The notes below the pieces were generated by a model. It made no database searches. It was not told where the DNA came from and saw nothing but the letters and a program-made list of their open reading frames with translations. From NCBI GenBank assembly GCA_021234155.1, contig JAJEKV010000028.1, positions 16,728,825-16,792,824 on the forward strand: a stretch of 64,000 nt of DNA, in the 5' to 3' direction. Shown one piece after another: positions 22,678-34,199 of the stretch (positions within the stretch are counted from its first letter, which is position 1; every line of letters begins with the position of its first letter). The translations under genes were made by a program, and so were the position numbers. This DNA comes from Isoetes taiwanensis. Taxonomy: Eukaryota; Streptophyta; Lycopodiopsida; Isoetales; Isoetaceae.

Positions 22678-24777
22678 GGGTTGCCCCTAGGGGGGCAATC
22701 CCTTGTTTATGTGGGTTTTTGGCATATTCATGGTATATACTAGCATATGCATAGAATATGCGGCTATTAAAACCCTAAATAAGTCAAATGGTCCACGTCG
22801 CGGTTGCGTGAGGCTGGCTGTAAACCGGATAACCCGAATAACCTCCCATGTATGGAACGCAATCAGCTCTAATTTTTCTCCAACTGCGAAAGTGAGGCAG
22901 TACCGGAGAGAAATTTGCCTCGCAGGAAGGTCAAGCACGAAGAATTCGTCGCAGATTAATTCCGCAGGCCGCATTGCCCACAGATCAAAAAATGAAGCGG
23001 ACCCATCACAGAAAACAGCCCAGAAGGCCAACTCCCGTCCGATCCTGCGCCCAAAATGGAGGGAGATTCAAGGGGCAAATTGGCATGGGTATGCTTGGAT
23101 CGGATCTCGGGGCGAGCTGATTAGGAATGGGCAATTTTTCACGTGCTTGCTTGACGGATTTGATGGTGATTCATACTCGCACGCGTTTTGGGAGGTGTAA
23201 AATGCACGACAATTTGTTTGTTCGCCGAATTGGCCCGCCAAATTGCGGCTATGAAATTACTTAAATACCTCTATACCCCCGTCGGAGTGATCCCATATTT
23301 GGGAAGTCGGATTTGGAGGAGAATGCGTGGAGAGCAGGGATTCGTATTGGATCGGATTTGTGGCGCTTCCACTTTAAGTGCAGAAATTGAGAGACTGGTC
23401 GCAGAGATATCCTAGTCGCGTGGAGAGGCACCGCTTTATCATTTGAATGGATCGGGAATTTCAAAGATTACTTGCGGACCACGGGCTTGCATTCAACGGA
23501 TAAAAATCAAAGTTGAGAGGATTTCAATGGCTTACACTTCAAACAAAAAATACAAAGAAATTCGCAATGAGAGCGAGGGATCAAATAAGGATCAAATTAA
23601 AAGATTGACGAGAAAGGGCGAGGAATTAAGCATAACATTGACAGGGCATGGATTAGGGGTGCATTGGCTGTGTTAAGCGTCCGTGGGACATAGGCGGCGA
23701 GGGGATTAAACGGGGAATTGATGAAGAAAATGGTGCAGATATTCCTGTGACAGTTTCTTTTGGGGCTCCAAGGTTGGGAAATGAGGCTTTTAAAAATAGG
23801 TGTTTGGAAAAAGGGTTGAAGATATTAAGGATTGCTAATTCAAAGGATTTGGTGCCTAAAGTGCCTCTCCTCAAGTATATGCCGCAGAATATGTCGTGGA
23901 CTTATTCCCATGTTGGCACCCCGCTTATCCTCGACTCTTCCCATTCCCCCTTCCTCAAATCGACCGTCGATCCCACCTGCCACCATAACCTTGAGGCTTA
24001 CCTTCACCTCACCTCTAGAAAGAACAACATAAAGGGATGATTCTGAATGAGAAGGGTAGATGGGTCCAGTTCTACTAAGGTACTCGTTCTTGATGCCTGC
24101 TTATTTTTCAATTAGTCATGCTCATGCATAACGTGCATTTTATACATTCGTCATTGTCACACAATCATATTTTTTACCCATTTGTTGCAGGTGACTCTAT
24201 TTTTTTAATTATAAATTGAATGAATCAAATGTTTAATGATGTTAAACTCAGTGCATTGTTGCATATACCATAGAGTATGGTTCAAGGTATTTGGGACAAC
24301 ATTCTACAAAGGAGAGATGGGCCTACAATTTGCGGAGGCTGGGAGCGATCTTCCTCCGTTCCGAATTTGCCTCACAGTGTAATTTGCAAGTCCAATGTTA
24401 CCATTTTATGAATTTCCCAATTCTCTGGTTGGATCCTTGTTTATTAGCACTGCAGTTTATCTTATATCTTGTATAGCTCATAATACTTGAGGTTAAAAAG
24501 GTCAGGCACTTGTCTTCTGAAAATTTTTTAGACATGAATATCTTTTATACAATGCCTAGATTTTGAAAAAGTAATTACTACAAGGAATTGTGAAACGAAA
24601 ATATGATTGAAAATATAATTTTTAGAAGAAGGAATGGGCTATAAAATTGATCTAAATTAGAAAATATAACTCAAAGTACATATAGCAACTAGATAAAATA
24701 TAAGTGTATTGATTGATATTAGAAATGACAAAGCAAAGGATATGCAAAAACAACCTTCGAGCATCGGAGGGCAACCC
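22678..24777. mobile_element. 2.1-kb gene-fragment-carrying insertion
   Basis: Interrupts the transposase between the CCVYH exon and the CKCTCEVCG block. The ends are inverted 9-mers, GGGTTGCCC at 22678-22686 and GGGCAACCC at 24769-24777. Each sits in a hairpin: TTGCCCC/GGGGCAA at the left and CGGAGGG-CAA-CCCTCCG at the right. The interior has a 5' part shared with the insert at 40873 and then exon-like pieces of a class 3 lipase. No convincing target duplication was found, so the superfamily (Helitron-like, Pack-MULE-like or other) is open, and the right boundary could lie about 20 bp further out. Confidence 0.6.
23521..24037 (+). pseudogene. class 3 lipase / PLA1-type fragment
   Basis: Two frames carry lipase wording. 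23521-23674 ends in GEELSITLTGHGLG, the nucleophile elbow region, in which the usual Ser of GHSLG is Gly. 23747-24037 has VSFGAPRLGNEAF, RIANSKDLVPKVP and the C-terminal HNLEAYLHL, typical of plastid phospholipase A1 (DAD1-like) lipases that release fatty acids from membrane lipids. A stop and frameshift separate the halves, and the lid and N-terminal domain are missing. With the nucleophile lost it cannot be a lipase; it is a captured fragment inside the insertion. A frame at 23188-23415 just upstream is unidentified. Confidence 0.75.
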
Positions 24778-26706
24778 TCCGTGCGCAGCACCTTGTTTCA
24801 TCATGTCTTACTTTGTTAATTGCAAGTCGAATAAAATCTGCTCTCATATGATACACACAACAGCATGTCTCTCTGTCCTTTACTTTCCTGACATAAAGGG
24901 GTTTCAAGGCATGAAAAACTGAGAAAGAAACCTTAAACTTAGGATACTCCCTTCTGAAACGCTGGTAAAATGAAACCTGCAAAAACAGACACAAGAATTA
25001 CAGCAATTACAGCAGAATTACAGCAATTACAGCAATTGTAACAACATCCAGCATGTGCAATCAAACTAACCTGAGTATCCTCCAGGAAGTGTAATGGATG
25101 CATGATCTTGAATCCTTTAGCCACTCTAATCCTTATAACATGTTTTTTGCATGGAGACACTCGTGTGTTATCTCTCCAAAAGTCAACTATTAGTTTCCTC
25201 TCATCATAAGAGAGTCTGTCACATCTAGTATTCTTCTTGAACATGGACCATGGTCCACTACCATGCTCTGCAGCCAATCTTCTATTTACTGCAACTGACA
25301 CAATCTTCCTATTCAGATTCATTTGCTTGGCAAAAGCAGACTTGTTAGTTTCACCATTGACTGTAAAAGTCATTGCAGCACTTCTTGCTCTCCACACATC
25401 TGTATTTTTTGAATACTTATGAGCTGCAAAAGACTCCCTCAAATTGTTAATGATTGTTTTCATTGTGTTTAATTCTTTGCTGTTTGAGAGATCTAGTTCA
25501 GGTATCCACTTTCTAGCACCCCCTAGAATTTCCACTCTTTCTTCAGATGTAGCATTCTCACACAATTCGTTCACAAGCTTGCCTAATTCTTTTGACAACT
25601 TTCTTTTCTTCCAACTGCTGAATGAACCTTTCTTACCAACAGTAGCATCATTTGCAACTGCACCTAAGTTGCCAGTTGCAGCATCCACTTCTCTTTTCTT
25701 CTGTCTTTGAATCCTCCTTATTTCGGCCTGTCTTTTTTTGAAAGCGGCTTCATGAATCATGATTCTCTTGGTTTGCAAGCACTGCATGGTTCATAGCACC
25801 TACATTGATGAAACAATTCTAACTACAGTCAGAACGAAATTTATCAATGCAAATACCTCTATTATAGCAAGTACCTGTATTATGACAGTCAGATCCAACC
25901 TCTACAGCATTGCCAACATCCATAACTTTAGCATCCTCAAATGAGATTCCACCATATTCTCCTGTAATTTTAGCATGTCAGTTTAGTTTTTATAAACTAA
26001 GTAACAAATTTAAATTGCATACTCGACATGTTGAAATCATGTTCAAAGTCCATAAATTCAGCACCATTGAATGAATTCTGTTCTACCGAAAGCAGTACAT
26101 TACATCAGTCAGCAATTTAGAACAAAAAATTCAGCAATTTAATAGCAGAAGCATTTAACAAGGACTATCTTGTCTTTCATCTTCATGATGGAATTCTTGA
26201 TCTGAATTTTCGACTTCATATGTAGTTTCTTCATTCCTTGTGATATCCACTGTTTCAGATGAAATATGAGTACCAGCTTCGATTTGTGTAGGTGATTCTT
26301 CGAGGTAATTTTCTGCAAATTGTGAACAGCACTCCAGAAATCGCTTGGAATTATTGATGAACTCTTGCATGCCCGCCAGCATTCCCCGGGCATCAAATTG
26401 CGCACAATGCTTGGACACAGAAGCAAGGAATTCATCTCTCAACTCAAGAACCATAGCTTTGCTTCAAGAAACGCTGAAACAACATAATTCTGAAGGTGCA
26501 GAGCATTTGAATTGGGCGGGGAAATTCCAATTCGAATTGAAGATTGCAAACTAAAATTTCGGGATCGATGACTTGGCCAAAAATAGCAGGAATGATGGAT
26601 CTTGACTCCCGCTCAAGGCTGGCTATGGCGGGTGAAGTGCTTGACGAAACGTGAAGGGCCGTCGAAAAAATTTGATGACGGGTATCAGCACCTTACCAGC
26701 ATCAAT

Positions 26707-26749
26707 GTCGCGACATGATTTTTTGAGTAGGTCAAAAAAAAAAGCACCC
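26707..26749 (-). repeat. right terminal inverted repeat of element 2
   Basis: Mirror of the left end; ends GCACCC at 26749, followed by the ACAT duplication at 26750-26753. Confidence 0.85.
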
Positions 26750-26753
26750 ACAT

Positions 26754-29700
26754 GAATTTTCATTTTTAATTTCTATGTAGGCAATGTAAAATTAAAGTTT
26801 ACCGCTTCATTTCTAGGTTCGCAAAGCTGAGTTGATAAAACTTAAGCAAAAACCTTGCAGAAAAAAAGCAGAAATAGGAACAGGTAGTTTGGTGCAAGTC
26901 TTGTCATAGTCTCAAAGATGTTGCAGATCTGTATGCGGGATCTGCATCATGCAATGCTGTGAAGAGGCAAAATAATTAAAAAAATTTAGTCTCAAAGATG
27001 TTACAGATCTATATGTTGGTTCTGCATCATGCAATAGCCACTGTGAGGATGCAAAATAATTATAATAAAATGCTTGTGAAATTGACATGTACCATATCTG
27101 TATGCTTTCCTACATTTTGAGTCTTCCACGGTACATGGTCAGATGAAGACCTAATATGTGTTAAGGCTTGATTGAAACAGGCAGAGGAGATGCCTATAAA
27201 AGTATCTTCATGCACAATAGCAGCCCGTCGTTAAACAGTAAGTAGCATAAGGCAGCCAAAAACACTTTGATATGCATTGGTAAAATTATGTAGAGGATTG
27301 GAATAAAATGGTCAACCAAGGCAAAAAAGAAAAAAGGTAGCAAGCCACATGCACATACAAACAATTGATAAATAACATGAGGTCAATTTAGCAACAGTAC
27401 TTGCATGTGGCAGAGGCTTGCATCAGATCCATTATTCTTTTCATTACCGCCTCACGTGTCCTTTCGAAGTAAAGACGTACCCAGACTATGTCCACCCAAA
27501 AGGTCCAGCTTGTTAATTTATAAATAGAAAAAGATCCTTCAACAACCCTAAACTTATTTACCTTTGACTTCATGTGCAACATGTCATCCTCAATTGATGC
27601 AATGGAAGTATTATCACAAAACAGATTAAACAGATTGTCAAATAAATATCTATTGCATTGCCATGCCTGCACTTAAATAGATATTGCAGATCAGGCACAT
27701 ACCTTTACTACTGCACATTTGGATGCTCCAATGCCCAACTTGACATCATAGAATACATGTTGTAACGAAATCCAGCACGCAAAGAATCTAATGTATCTGC
27801 ATCGCATTCAGGTCCATCAACCCCCTAAAAGTGACAGAACAATGCAGCTGGTTTAAAAGCAAAGAAGGCAAAGATGGTAAGGACGAAATTGGCCGAGAAA
27901 GAAATTACCTATAAGAAGTAGGACGCATGTTATACATTGTCAAACAAATTGCCTCGCTAGATGAAGAGCTTGCATGATGATCAAATATCATTCCAAAACT
28001 GATCAAACATCCCATAACCTGTCCAAAAATAACAATGTTTGATGAGCATTAACATTGTAGAAATCATATAATCTGGCTAAAGAGTTAAAATAATATTACA
28101 AAGCCTAACAAAAAATCAGATAAGATGTCTGGGTTTAACAAAAGCACTGAAATACCTTTAATAACTCAAATATCCATCCTTTATATTCAAGAACTACTCA
28201 GTAGCAGCAGCCCAGAAAGATAGAAAAAAGCATATGGGTTGAAGATCAAAGGATACACTTTGAACAGATTAATGCATGTTCCTAGTTTATGAGAATATCA
28301 TGCATAGATCAACACTTTAGTTGAGAAAATTTACCAAATATAATTTTGGTGGATCTGGTTGCAAATCTTCCTATATGGTCAATTCTGCATGTAATTTTGC
28401 TCAGATGTTGGAGCATGTGCCATGGATACGAATGCATTTTCTTGTAAGAAAGCAAAAGCAGTTTATGAGAATCGCATGCATAGACAAACACTGTAATTAC
28501 ATGAACTCGGCTGCTAATGTGTAATTCCTATACCATACAATTTGGTTTTATCATGGATCCAGCTTCTTTTCTGCAAGGACAAAATTGAAAATATAAGAAT
28601 CGAAATAATAGTATTGACATAAAATGGCGCAACAAAATTGAACTAATAGATAGATGGAAATGAAAAAGACATCTTCAACCTCAAAAGTTTTAAAATACAT
28701 CCTTGAACAGATAGAATGTAGCTACCTTGAAAAAAGCAGACATGATACAACAGCAATTACAAACTCCTTACATTAGATTTGAGATCCAATCTCTAGGCAG
28801 AGCAGTTAACCAATTTTGAGGTAATCACACCTCTAAAACTGCAAGAATAGAGTTATTTGCAAACAGTCTAAAATGCTACCAGAGAAACTATTATTGCTCA
28901 AGTAGTGTACACATGTGAGTTTATTATAGAGGACCAAATTACTGAGAAGATCAAGATATTGTCATTAAGCTGTAAGGTTGTCATATCATAACACCATGGA
29001 AATATCATATGTTCTTCATCCTTTTCTATATTGTATTTCCCCATCAATCCTGAATAGAAAAAGGAAAGACGTTGAATTGTCTGTGAGAGGACGTGTGTGA
29101 GAGGACATGTGCGGAGCCAGACCAACAATCAAGCCACAATGCTTCTCTATTGCACTGTAAATTAAGTCCATCCTTCAATAGTAAAGATGAAGCATGCAGA
29201 CAATTCAATAAATGCTTTTCATGCTTCCAATGCTCTTTTTGCAGGCTTCAGTTTCAACTAAACGGACAAAGCTAAAATAAACTAACTGCATAAAGAAACA
29301 ATGTAGCACAAACATTATGCATTGACTTCCTGAGAATACAGAACCTGACTGGATAAATGTTGTAAGCTACATCCATCCAGGAAACAACGGTAGAATAAAA
29401 ATGCTATATAAAATAGACGACCAAAATCAGTATTCATAATCAAAGCAAAGAATGAATTACTCTAGATGGCTACCTTTTCCACTCTAAAATGTGCCCATAG
29501 CACTACAACTGGTTCCCTTTCTACTCTGAATTATCCCCATAGCACTATAAGCAACCCTATTCCAAAATTGGCTATCACGAACTTTTCCACAATAGTTCAT
29601 TTGGTTCCTTGCATGCATGATTCGATCACTAAGAGAGCCAACATGAAATTGATTTTAGTCCTTAACACTTTGAAACATGTGTTATCTACCTCTGAATGAT

Positions 29701-29939
29701 TAAGCAGACATGCACAAAAAAAAAGTCACAGACTTGTCCTTGCAAGTGGTCTCAAAATTATCAAGTCAAATTTTTAGTAGCAGTGAAGCACAGCCGAAAC
29801 CATAAAATATGGCGTAAGACTTGTAAATATTATAAAATAAGAAACTAACAAATTGAAGACCATGAACATGATCCAAGCATTTTAGAAGGAGATCTAAATA
29901 GTGTAACCATGGCATACAGAACCTAAAGCTCAAGAAAAT
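26754..29939. other. spacer between elements 2 and 3, no firm gene
   Basis: AT-rich. A word pair (CTCAAAGATGTT(G/A)CAGATCT, GCATCATGCAAT) is duplicated at 26909 and 26990. Apart from the possible exons at 27388-28018 nothing coding is recognised. Confidence 0.45.
27388..28018 (-). pseudogene. possible exon remnants of an unidentified gene
   Basis: Minus-strand blocks bounded by splice-like ends: 28018-27909 (CAG acceptor, TATAG|GTAAT donor), open and encoding MGCLISFGMIFDHHA; 27824-about 27710, encoding GPECDADTLDSLRAGFRYNM; and about 27650-27560 with SIEDDMLHMKSK before GTAAATAAG. The reading phases do not join cleanly, so either this is a decayed gene or some borders are wrong. The family is not recognised. 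Confidence 0.28.
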
Positions 29940-29943
29940 ACAA
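29940..29943. repeat. left target-site duplication ACAA of element 3
   Basis: ACAA immediately before GGGTCC, repeated at 40809-40812 immediately after GGACCC. Confidence 0.85.
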
Positions 29944-29963
29944 GGGTCCTCGCACGTTACGGT
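29944..29963 (+). repeat. left terminal inverted repeat of element 3
   Basis: GGGTCCTCGCACGTTACGG; one mismatch to the right end over the first 19 bp. Confidence 0.88.
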
Positions 29964-30141
29964 GTCTCATAATTAGTGTCCTTTTGTCCACCCAAATTAG
30001 TACTATTTTTTAGTATTATGGGAAGAGGGAAATTCAAAATTAACGAGAATATCGGGGGGTGGTTGATTCCCCCTTTCTCGAGGGAGAGAGATCTCGTTTC
30101 TTTCTTTCCATCCATTTTTTGTTCAGGCTTCTTGTGATCCA

Positions 30142-33100
30142 ATGACTAATGACGAAGACAGGAGGCGGAAATGGCGTTTGCAGAAGCAACTGCAAAGAGC
30201 AAGCAAGATGAGGCAACAATTGTCAAATGAAAATTTAGATTGGAGTATTGAGCACTCAAAAAAGCAATTGCAACATGCAGCCTCCATAATCACGAAAACG
30301 TTTTTGGATTTGACAGATTCGATGTCTACAGACCAGAAGAAAGAAGTATGGCATCTAGTGGAGAACAAAAAAGTATGCGGGGTTCGCGGTCCGATAAGGA
30401 AAAGATTGTTCCGCAAAGTGAAATTGTCGGTAACATCCAAGAAACCATACAACACGTGAAAAGGAGGGAGTCCAATGACAAATTAGCGAAAAAAGAAAGA
30501 TTAGTCATGGCACTTGGGAAGGTCAGGCATGGAAGCAAAAGATTAGCTGCCAAGGCTTTAGGAATTCATCCAAGGAATTGTTCCAGAGCTAAGAAGCACC
30601 GTGTTGCAATTAGTAATAAAAACGCATTGTGGGCTCTTGGGGGAAGGAAGAAAGGAAAGGATTCCCTGAACCAAGAAGTGATTGAAAAAGTTGTGGATTA
30701 TTGGACAAACTACACGAGTTTAAGCCTAACTTCAAGGACGTTAGATCTGGTAGAGGAAAACATCCTAAGCATCCAACACATTACCTTGATGTGAGCCAGG
30801 TATACTATCTGTAGATCAGTTTTTTACAAAGTCTTTTTTCACGTTTACTAATACTAATATTTTTTATAAGTTTTGAAGTATTGATTCTAATATGATCTGC
30901 TAATGGAATTAATCTGCACGTTCTTCTCGTGGTAGCAAGTCTTAGTGCTATTGATGGTTGATAATGGATCATTTCTTGATATAGTGCTAAGGTTTCTCAC
31001 CTTTATAATGTTGGTGCCACGTTTAGTAATTATGTTGATGTTAGTGCCACTGTTAGTGATTTTGTAAATGACAGTGCTAATATTACTATTTTCGTTAATG
31101 TTGTTCCACTGTTAGTAATTTTGTCAATGTTAGCACTAAACTTAATCTTTAGTTAGTGAAGCACCACCTACCAATACAGATTAGCAATGCTTTCATCTCA
31201 ATGTCCTAGCACTGGTTAGTGGTTTGGTTTGCTAAGGGTTATGTTGTAATGCTAATGGAATCAATAATTAGTTCTAAGTTGCTATTCATTAGCAGTTGTT
31301 TTTTCTAGTGGTATTAGCATTAGCATTTACTAAGTAGTTTTCTATTCTTATTCTGCAGACAGAATTCTTCACTAGTTTCAAGCAAGACAATCCAGATATT
31401 CAAATTAAGCAGAGAGCCTTCGAGAAATTAAAGCCTTACTTTGTTGTAAAGCTATCTGAATTCAATACCTATTGTTGCGTCTATCATGAGAGGATGTCAA
31501 TCTTTGAGGGAAGGGGTGAAGAACATGAGGAAAAAGTCCATGGTGCACGGTGCAGATTGCACCTGTGATTGCAAGATATGTGACCACACGGCAAGCCAAG
31601 TAGGGTGCAATGCAGCAAGACATGTTTGGCAGTCTAACAGTGACATGTGAAGAAGCATGGTTTGCCCAAAGCCTGAAGGTGAGGAGTGGCACAATGAAGC
31701 ATGCTTGTCAGGAACCTGCAGCAAATTTGGTGTGGACAAAATGGAAAGGTGTCCAAAAGAAGAAACACAGGACAATACCTCAAAAATCACTTGGGAGAAC
31801 ATAGACTACATTGAAATTGGTAAGGATAAAAATGGCAAACCCAAAAAAAGAATTGAGCATCAATATTTACAGACTTCACCCAATGTTTTGATGGAAACCT
31901 TCAGATCTAAAGCAAAGGAGTTTGTGACACATAATTTCAGGTATAAATGGCAGCAAGCCATGTTTAGACAACTACTGAACAGGTTTGCTGATGATACTAT
32001 TGTATCAGTGGTTGACTTTGCAGAGAATTACTCTTTCAAGGAGAAGAATGAAGTCCAGTCCAAGCATTGGCATAATGAACAGATCACTATTCTTGTGCAC
32101 CTCACATATAGAAGGGATCCTGAGACACAAGAAATGATCAAGGAAGAACATTTTTATATATCCTGACAGAAAACATGATTCTTTGTTTGTGCAGCATTGC
32201 TTTCTCTTACACAATCATTGGATGCAAGAGAAGGAAATCACTTTGAAGAAGCATTATGTCTTCTCAGATGGTGCAGCCTCACAATTCAAAAGGTAAAAAA
32301 TCATTTTACTTTGATGCTAGATTCAAATCTTTAACAGGTTTAGACATGATGTGGAACTTTTGGTGCTCTGGCCATGGGAAGGGAGAACATGATGGTGCAG
32401 GAGCAGTAATAAAGAGGGCTTTGAGAGCAGCACAGTTGAAGGGCAGCAAGATGACCAATGCACACGAGGTGGTGGAATGGCTAAAGCAGTACATGTCAAC
32501 AGCACCCACAACATATAAAAAGAAGATTCAAACTGTAAGTAGAACTTTTTGGGAGATTGAAATAGGACAAGTGGACAGAAAAAATCAGTGGGAAGCACGT
32601 CCTATTGAAGGATCTAGAAACCTTTATTGTTTCCATGGGTGTTCAAATCACATGACACATTTACAGGTCAGAAACCTCTCTTGCTTTTGCACATATTTTA
32701 GATTTGAATTGGGAATCTTGCCCCAATGTATCATATACTAAGAAGTTTGAACTAGTTGTGGTACAGCCCATCAAAGTTATTGTTGAAGAAGAAGTACATG
32801 ATGAAGGAGAAAAAGCATATATTGGCAGCGCTGCTTATGTAGCATGCAAGTATCTATAGGTGATGTCTTTGCAGTGGTGGCTCCAAATAACAATCACGAG
32901 AATGTGAAATTCTACCTTATCCTATATACCAAAGCTAAGTACTTGGTGTTAGAAGACTTTGTAGATATGCAAGGGCAGAAGTTTGTGAAAGGGGATGAGG
33001 TCATAGAAGGGACATACTATGAGAAGTTGGTGAATTGTAAATCCAGCTACAAGTTTTGTAGAGGAAATAAAGCAATTGTTTATGCCACTCAAGTTGCAAA

Positions 33101-33215
33101 GAACAAATTCAGGTTGGTTCAAGCAAAGCACGTTATTAAGCGGGGAGTGGTTTACACTCTAAGCGCCAAAGAAGAACAAGATATTCTAGAGAGGCTTCCC
33201 ACGTTGTTGGAATAG
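30142..33215 (+). pseudogene. Sola-like transposase of element 3
   Basis: Blocks in order: a basic N-terminus with coiled/Gln-rich segment (30142-30400), then by frame change KRLAAKALGIHPRNCSRAKK, a helix-turn-helix-like region (30430-30790). A 580-bp repeat-rich intron follows. Then FKQDNPDIQIKQRAF and YCCVYH (31372-31490); Cys-rich CTCDCKIC and CSKFGVDKMERCPKE; TIVSVVDFAENYSF, the first Asp (about 32000); SDGAASQF, the second Asp (about 32265); SGHGKGEHDGAGAVIKR (32373-32423); WEIEIGQVDR; and a C-terminal domain (32844-33215) with SIGDVFAVVAPNNNHENV. Breaks seen: a TGA at 31648-31650 where the relative has Trp, frame changes near 30420 and 31530, and shifts at about 32164 and 32288. Catalysis by a DDE/D core is inferred from motif order. 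Confidence 0.8.
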
Positions 33216-33349
33216 TGGAAAGAGCAATTGTGTAAAGGGTACTGTATAGGTACTTTTATGAATATAAAGAAGTTTCTGTTTTGCATTCTCATTTTTTATG
33301 CTTCAGTTACAGAAATTTGTACTCGAATGTTGAATGAATTCCAAGGTAA

Positions 33350-33760
33350 AACAGAATTAGAAATTTACACAAGGCACAAATTTACACAAGACACAAAGCC
33401 ATTACAATTAAAGGCACTAAGGCATGGATTAAACAAAAGGCACAAGGCCTGGATTACAGTCGGCACAAGGCCATCATATATTAAAACAGAAAATACCAGA
33501 ATACTTCAAAAACAGAAAATACCAGATCCAAAAAGGCACAAGGCCATTATATATTCAAAAAGGCACTAAGGCCATCATATATTACAAAGAGGCACTAAGG
33601 CCTGTGTCACAAGGGGTGAGTTCAAGTAAAGGCACTAAGGCCATCATATATTTCAAAGGCACTAAGGCATGTTTCACAAGGGGTGAGATCAAATAAAGGC
33701 ACTAAGGTCTATATACCATCTGTTTTTAAAAAAAAATACAAAGGCACAAAAGGCCTGTAG
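33350..33760. repeat. AAGGCACTAAGGCC tandem repeats
   Basis: AAAGGCAC(T/A)AAGGCC recurs at least ten times with TCATATATT and CACAAGGGGTGAG words between, just past the transposase stop. An A-run follows at 33778-33802. Confidence 0.85.
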
Positions 33761-33818
33761 ACGAACTTGATCAAAAGAAAAAAAAAAAAAAGAAAAAAAA
33801 AGGTGGCTTCCCGGGACT

Positions 33819-34176
33819 TCAAGCTTCATCTGTAAGAAAAGTGAAGAAAATTAGTTTAGAATGTAATAAAAGAAAGCAAAAATTGAATGCATGCATGCTA
33901 CTTACTCTCCAGAAAATTTTGGAATTCCAAAAAAATTTCTTGTTCTTCTTCTTCGTCTTCTTCTTCTTCTTCTTCGGTCTCGTGTTCGCTCCATTCGTTA
34001 TCTTCAGAATCCATTTGCTCCTCGGAAGAATCTGCATCAGAGGAATCGAAATTGGAGGAGGATTCCACCTCTTCTGAAAGCTCAGAAAGATCTTCAGATT
34101 TTTAAGAAGAGGTGGAATCAGGCTCAGGGCTCTCAGGCTCGGGGCTTTCAGGCTCGGGGACAGACACATCGGGCTC
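33819..34176 (-). CDS. acidic terminal exons of the element 3 accessory gene
   Basis: Minus-strand exon 34176-33906 is bounded by TTTGCAG|GAG and GAGA|GTAAGT. It is followed by exon 33829-33819, which ends in TGA. The product starts with EPESPEP-type repeats and becomes a run of Ser, Asp and Glu (SDNEW-like words, then Glu-rich) before FLEFQNFLE. One in-frame TAA lies at 34102-34104. Good splice sites at both joints argue that these were real exons. Position next to the transposase 3' end matches the tails in elements 1 and 2. I infer they are the last exons of the gene starting at 39524, though a separate gene is possible. Acidic tails often mediate protein or histone contacts; no function is shown here. 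Confidence 0.55.
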
Positions 34177-34199
34177 CTGCAAAGGAAAATTTGGCCAAG

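Larger units (their letters stand above)
20820..26454 (-). pseudogene. Sola-like transposase of element 2, split by an insertion
   Basis: Coding blocks in minus order: an N-terminal acidic exon (26454-26155); a basic/helix-turn-helix block (25787-24939) with SAFAKQMNLNRKIVSVAVNRR and GPWSMFKK; FYQRFRREYPKFKV and CCCVYH (about 24990-24840); the 22678-24777 insert; a Cys-rich block CKCTCEVCGP and CNKCGPSKLPTCPKEV (22675-22440); an exon at 22029-21664 with KETHFYISDDRE and the second catalytic Asp motif SDGCSSQWKGS; GEHDGAGAVIKR (21650-21535); and WEVGIGDVDR with a Cys-rich tail (21470-20997). Introns carry normal GT-AG ends. Apart from the insert this is the best preserved transposase here. Assignment to Sola rests on motif order and the 4-bp duplication. 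Confidence 0.8.
17839..26749. mobile_element. Sola-like DNA transposon 2 (8.9 kb, two convergent genes)
   Basis: Termini are inverted: GGGTGCTTTTTTTTTTACCTAC at the left and, read inward from the right, GGGTGCTTTTTTTTTTGACCTAC. Both are followed by a CAA and then TCGCGAC within 20-30 bp. A 4-bp duplication (ACAT) flanks it; 4-bp duplications are what is reported for the Sola superfamily. Inside, a RING-H2 gene runs rightward (18135-20130) and the transposase leftward (26454-20820), meeting tail to tail across an AT-rich repeat. A foreign 2.1-kb insert (22678-24777) splits the transposase, so this copy cannot now make an intact enzyme. Confidence 0.85.

Noticed and set aside
22678-24777. LTR retrotransposon or standard Helitron
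   Set aside because: No direct long terminal repeats, primer site or pol wording; ends lack the 5' TC and 3' CTRR of Helitrons. The shared head with 40873 was kept as an unclassified carrier.
27388-28018. A named host gene
   Set aside because: The exon-like blocks have plausible borders but incompatible phases and no recognised family, so no function was given.
33887-34105. Plus-strand poly-Ser protein
   Set aside because: It is the antisense shadow of the Glu-rich minus-strand exon, which has good splice sites at both ends.
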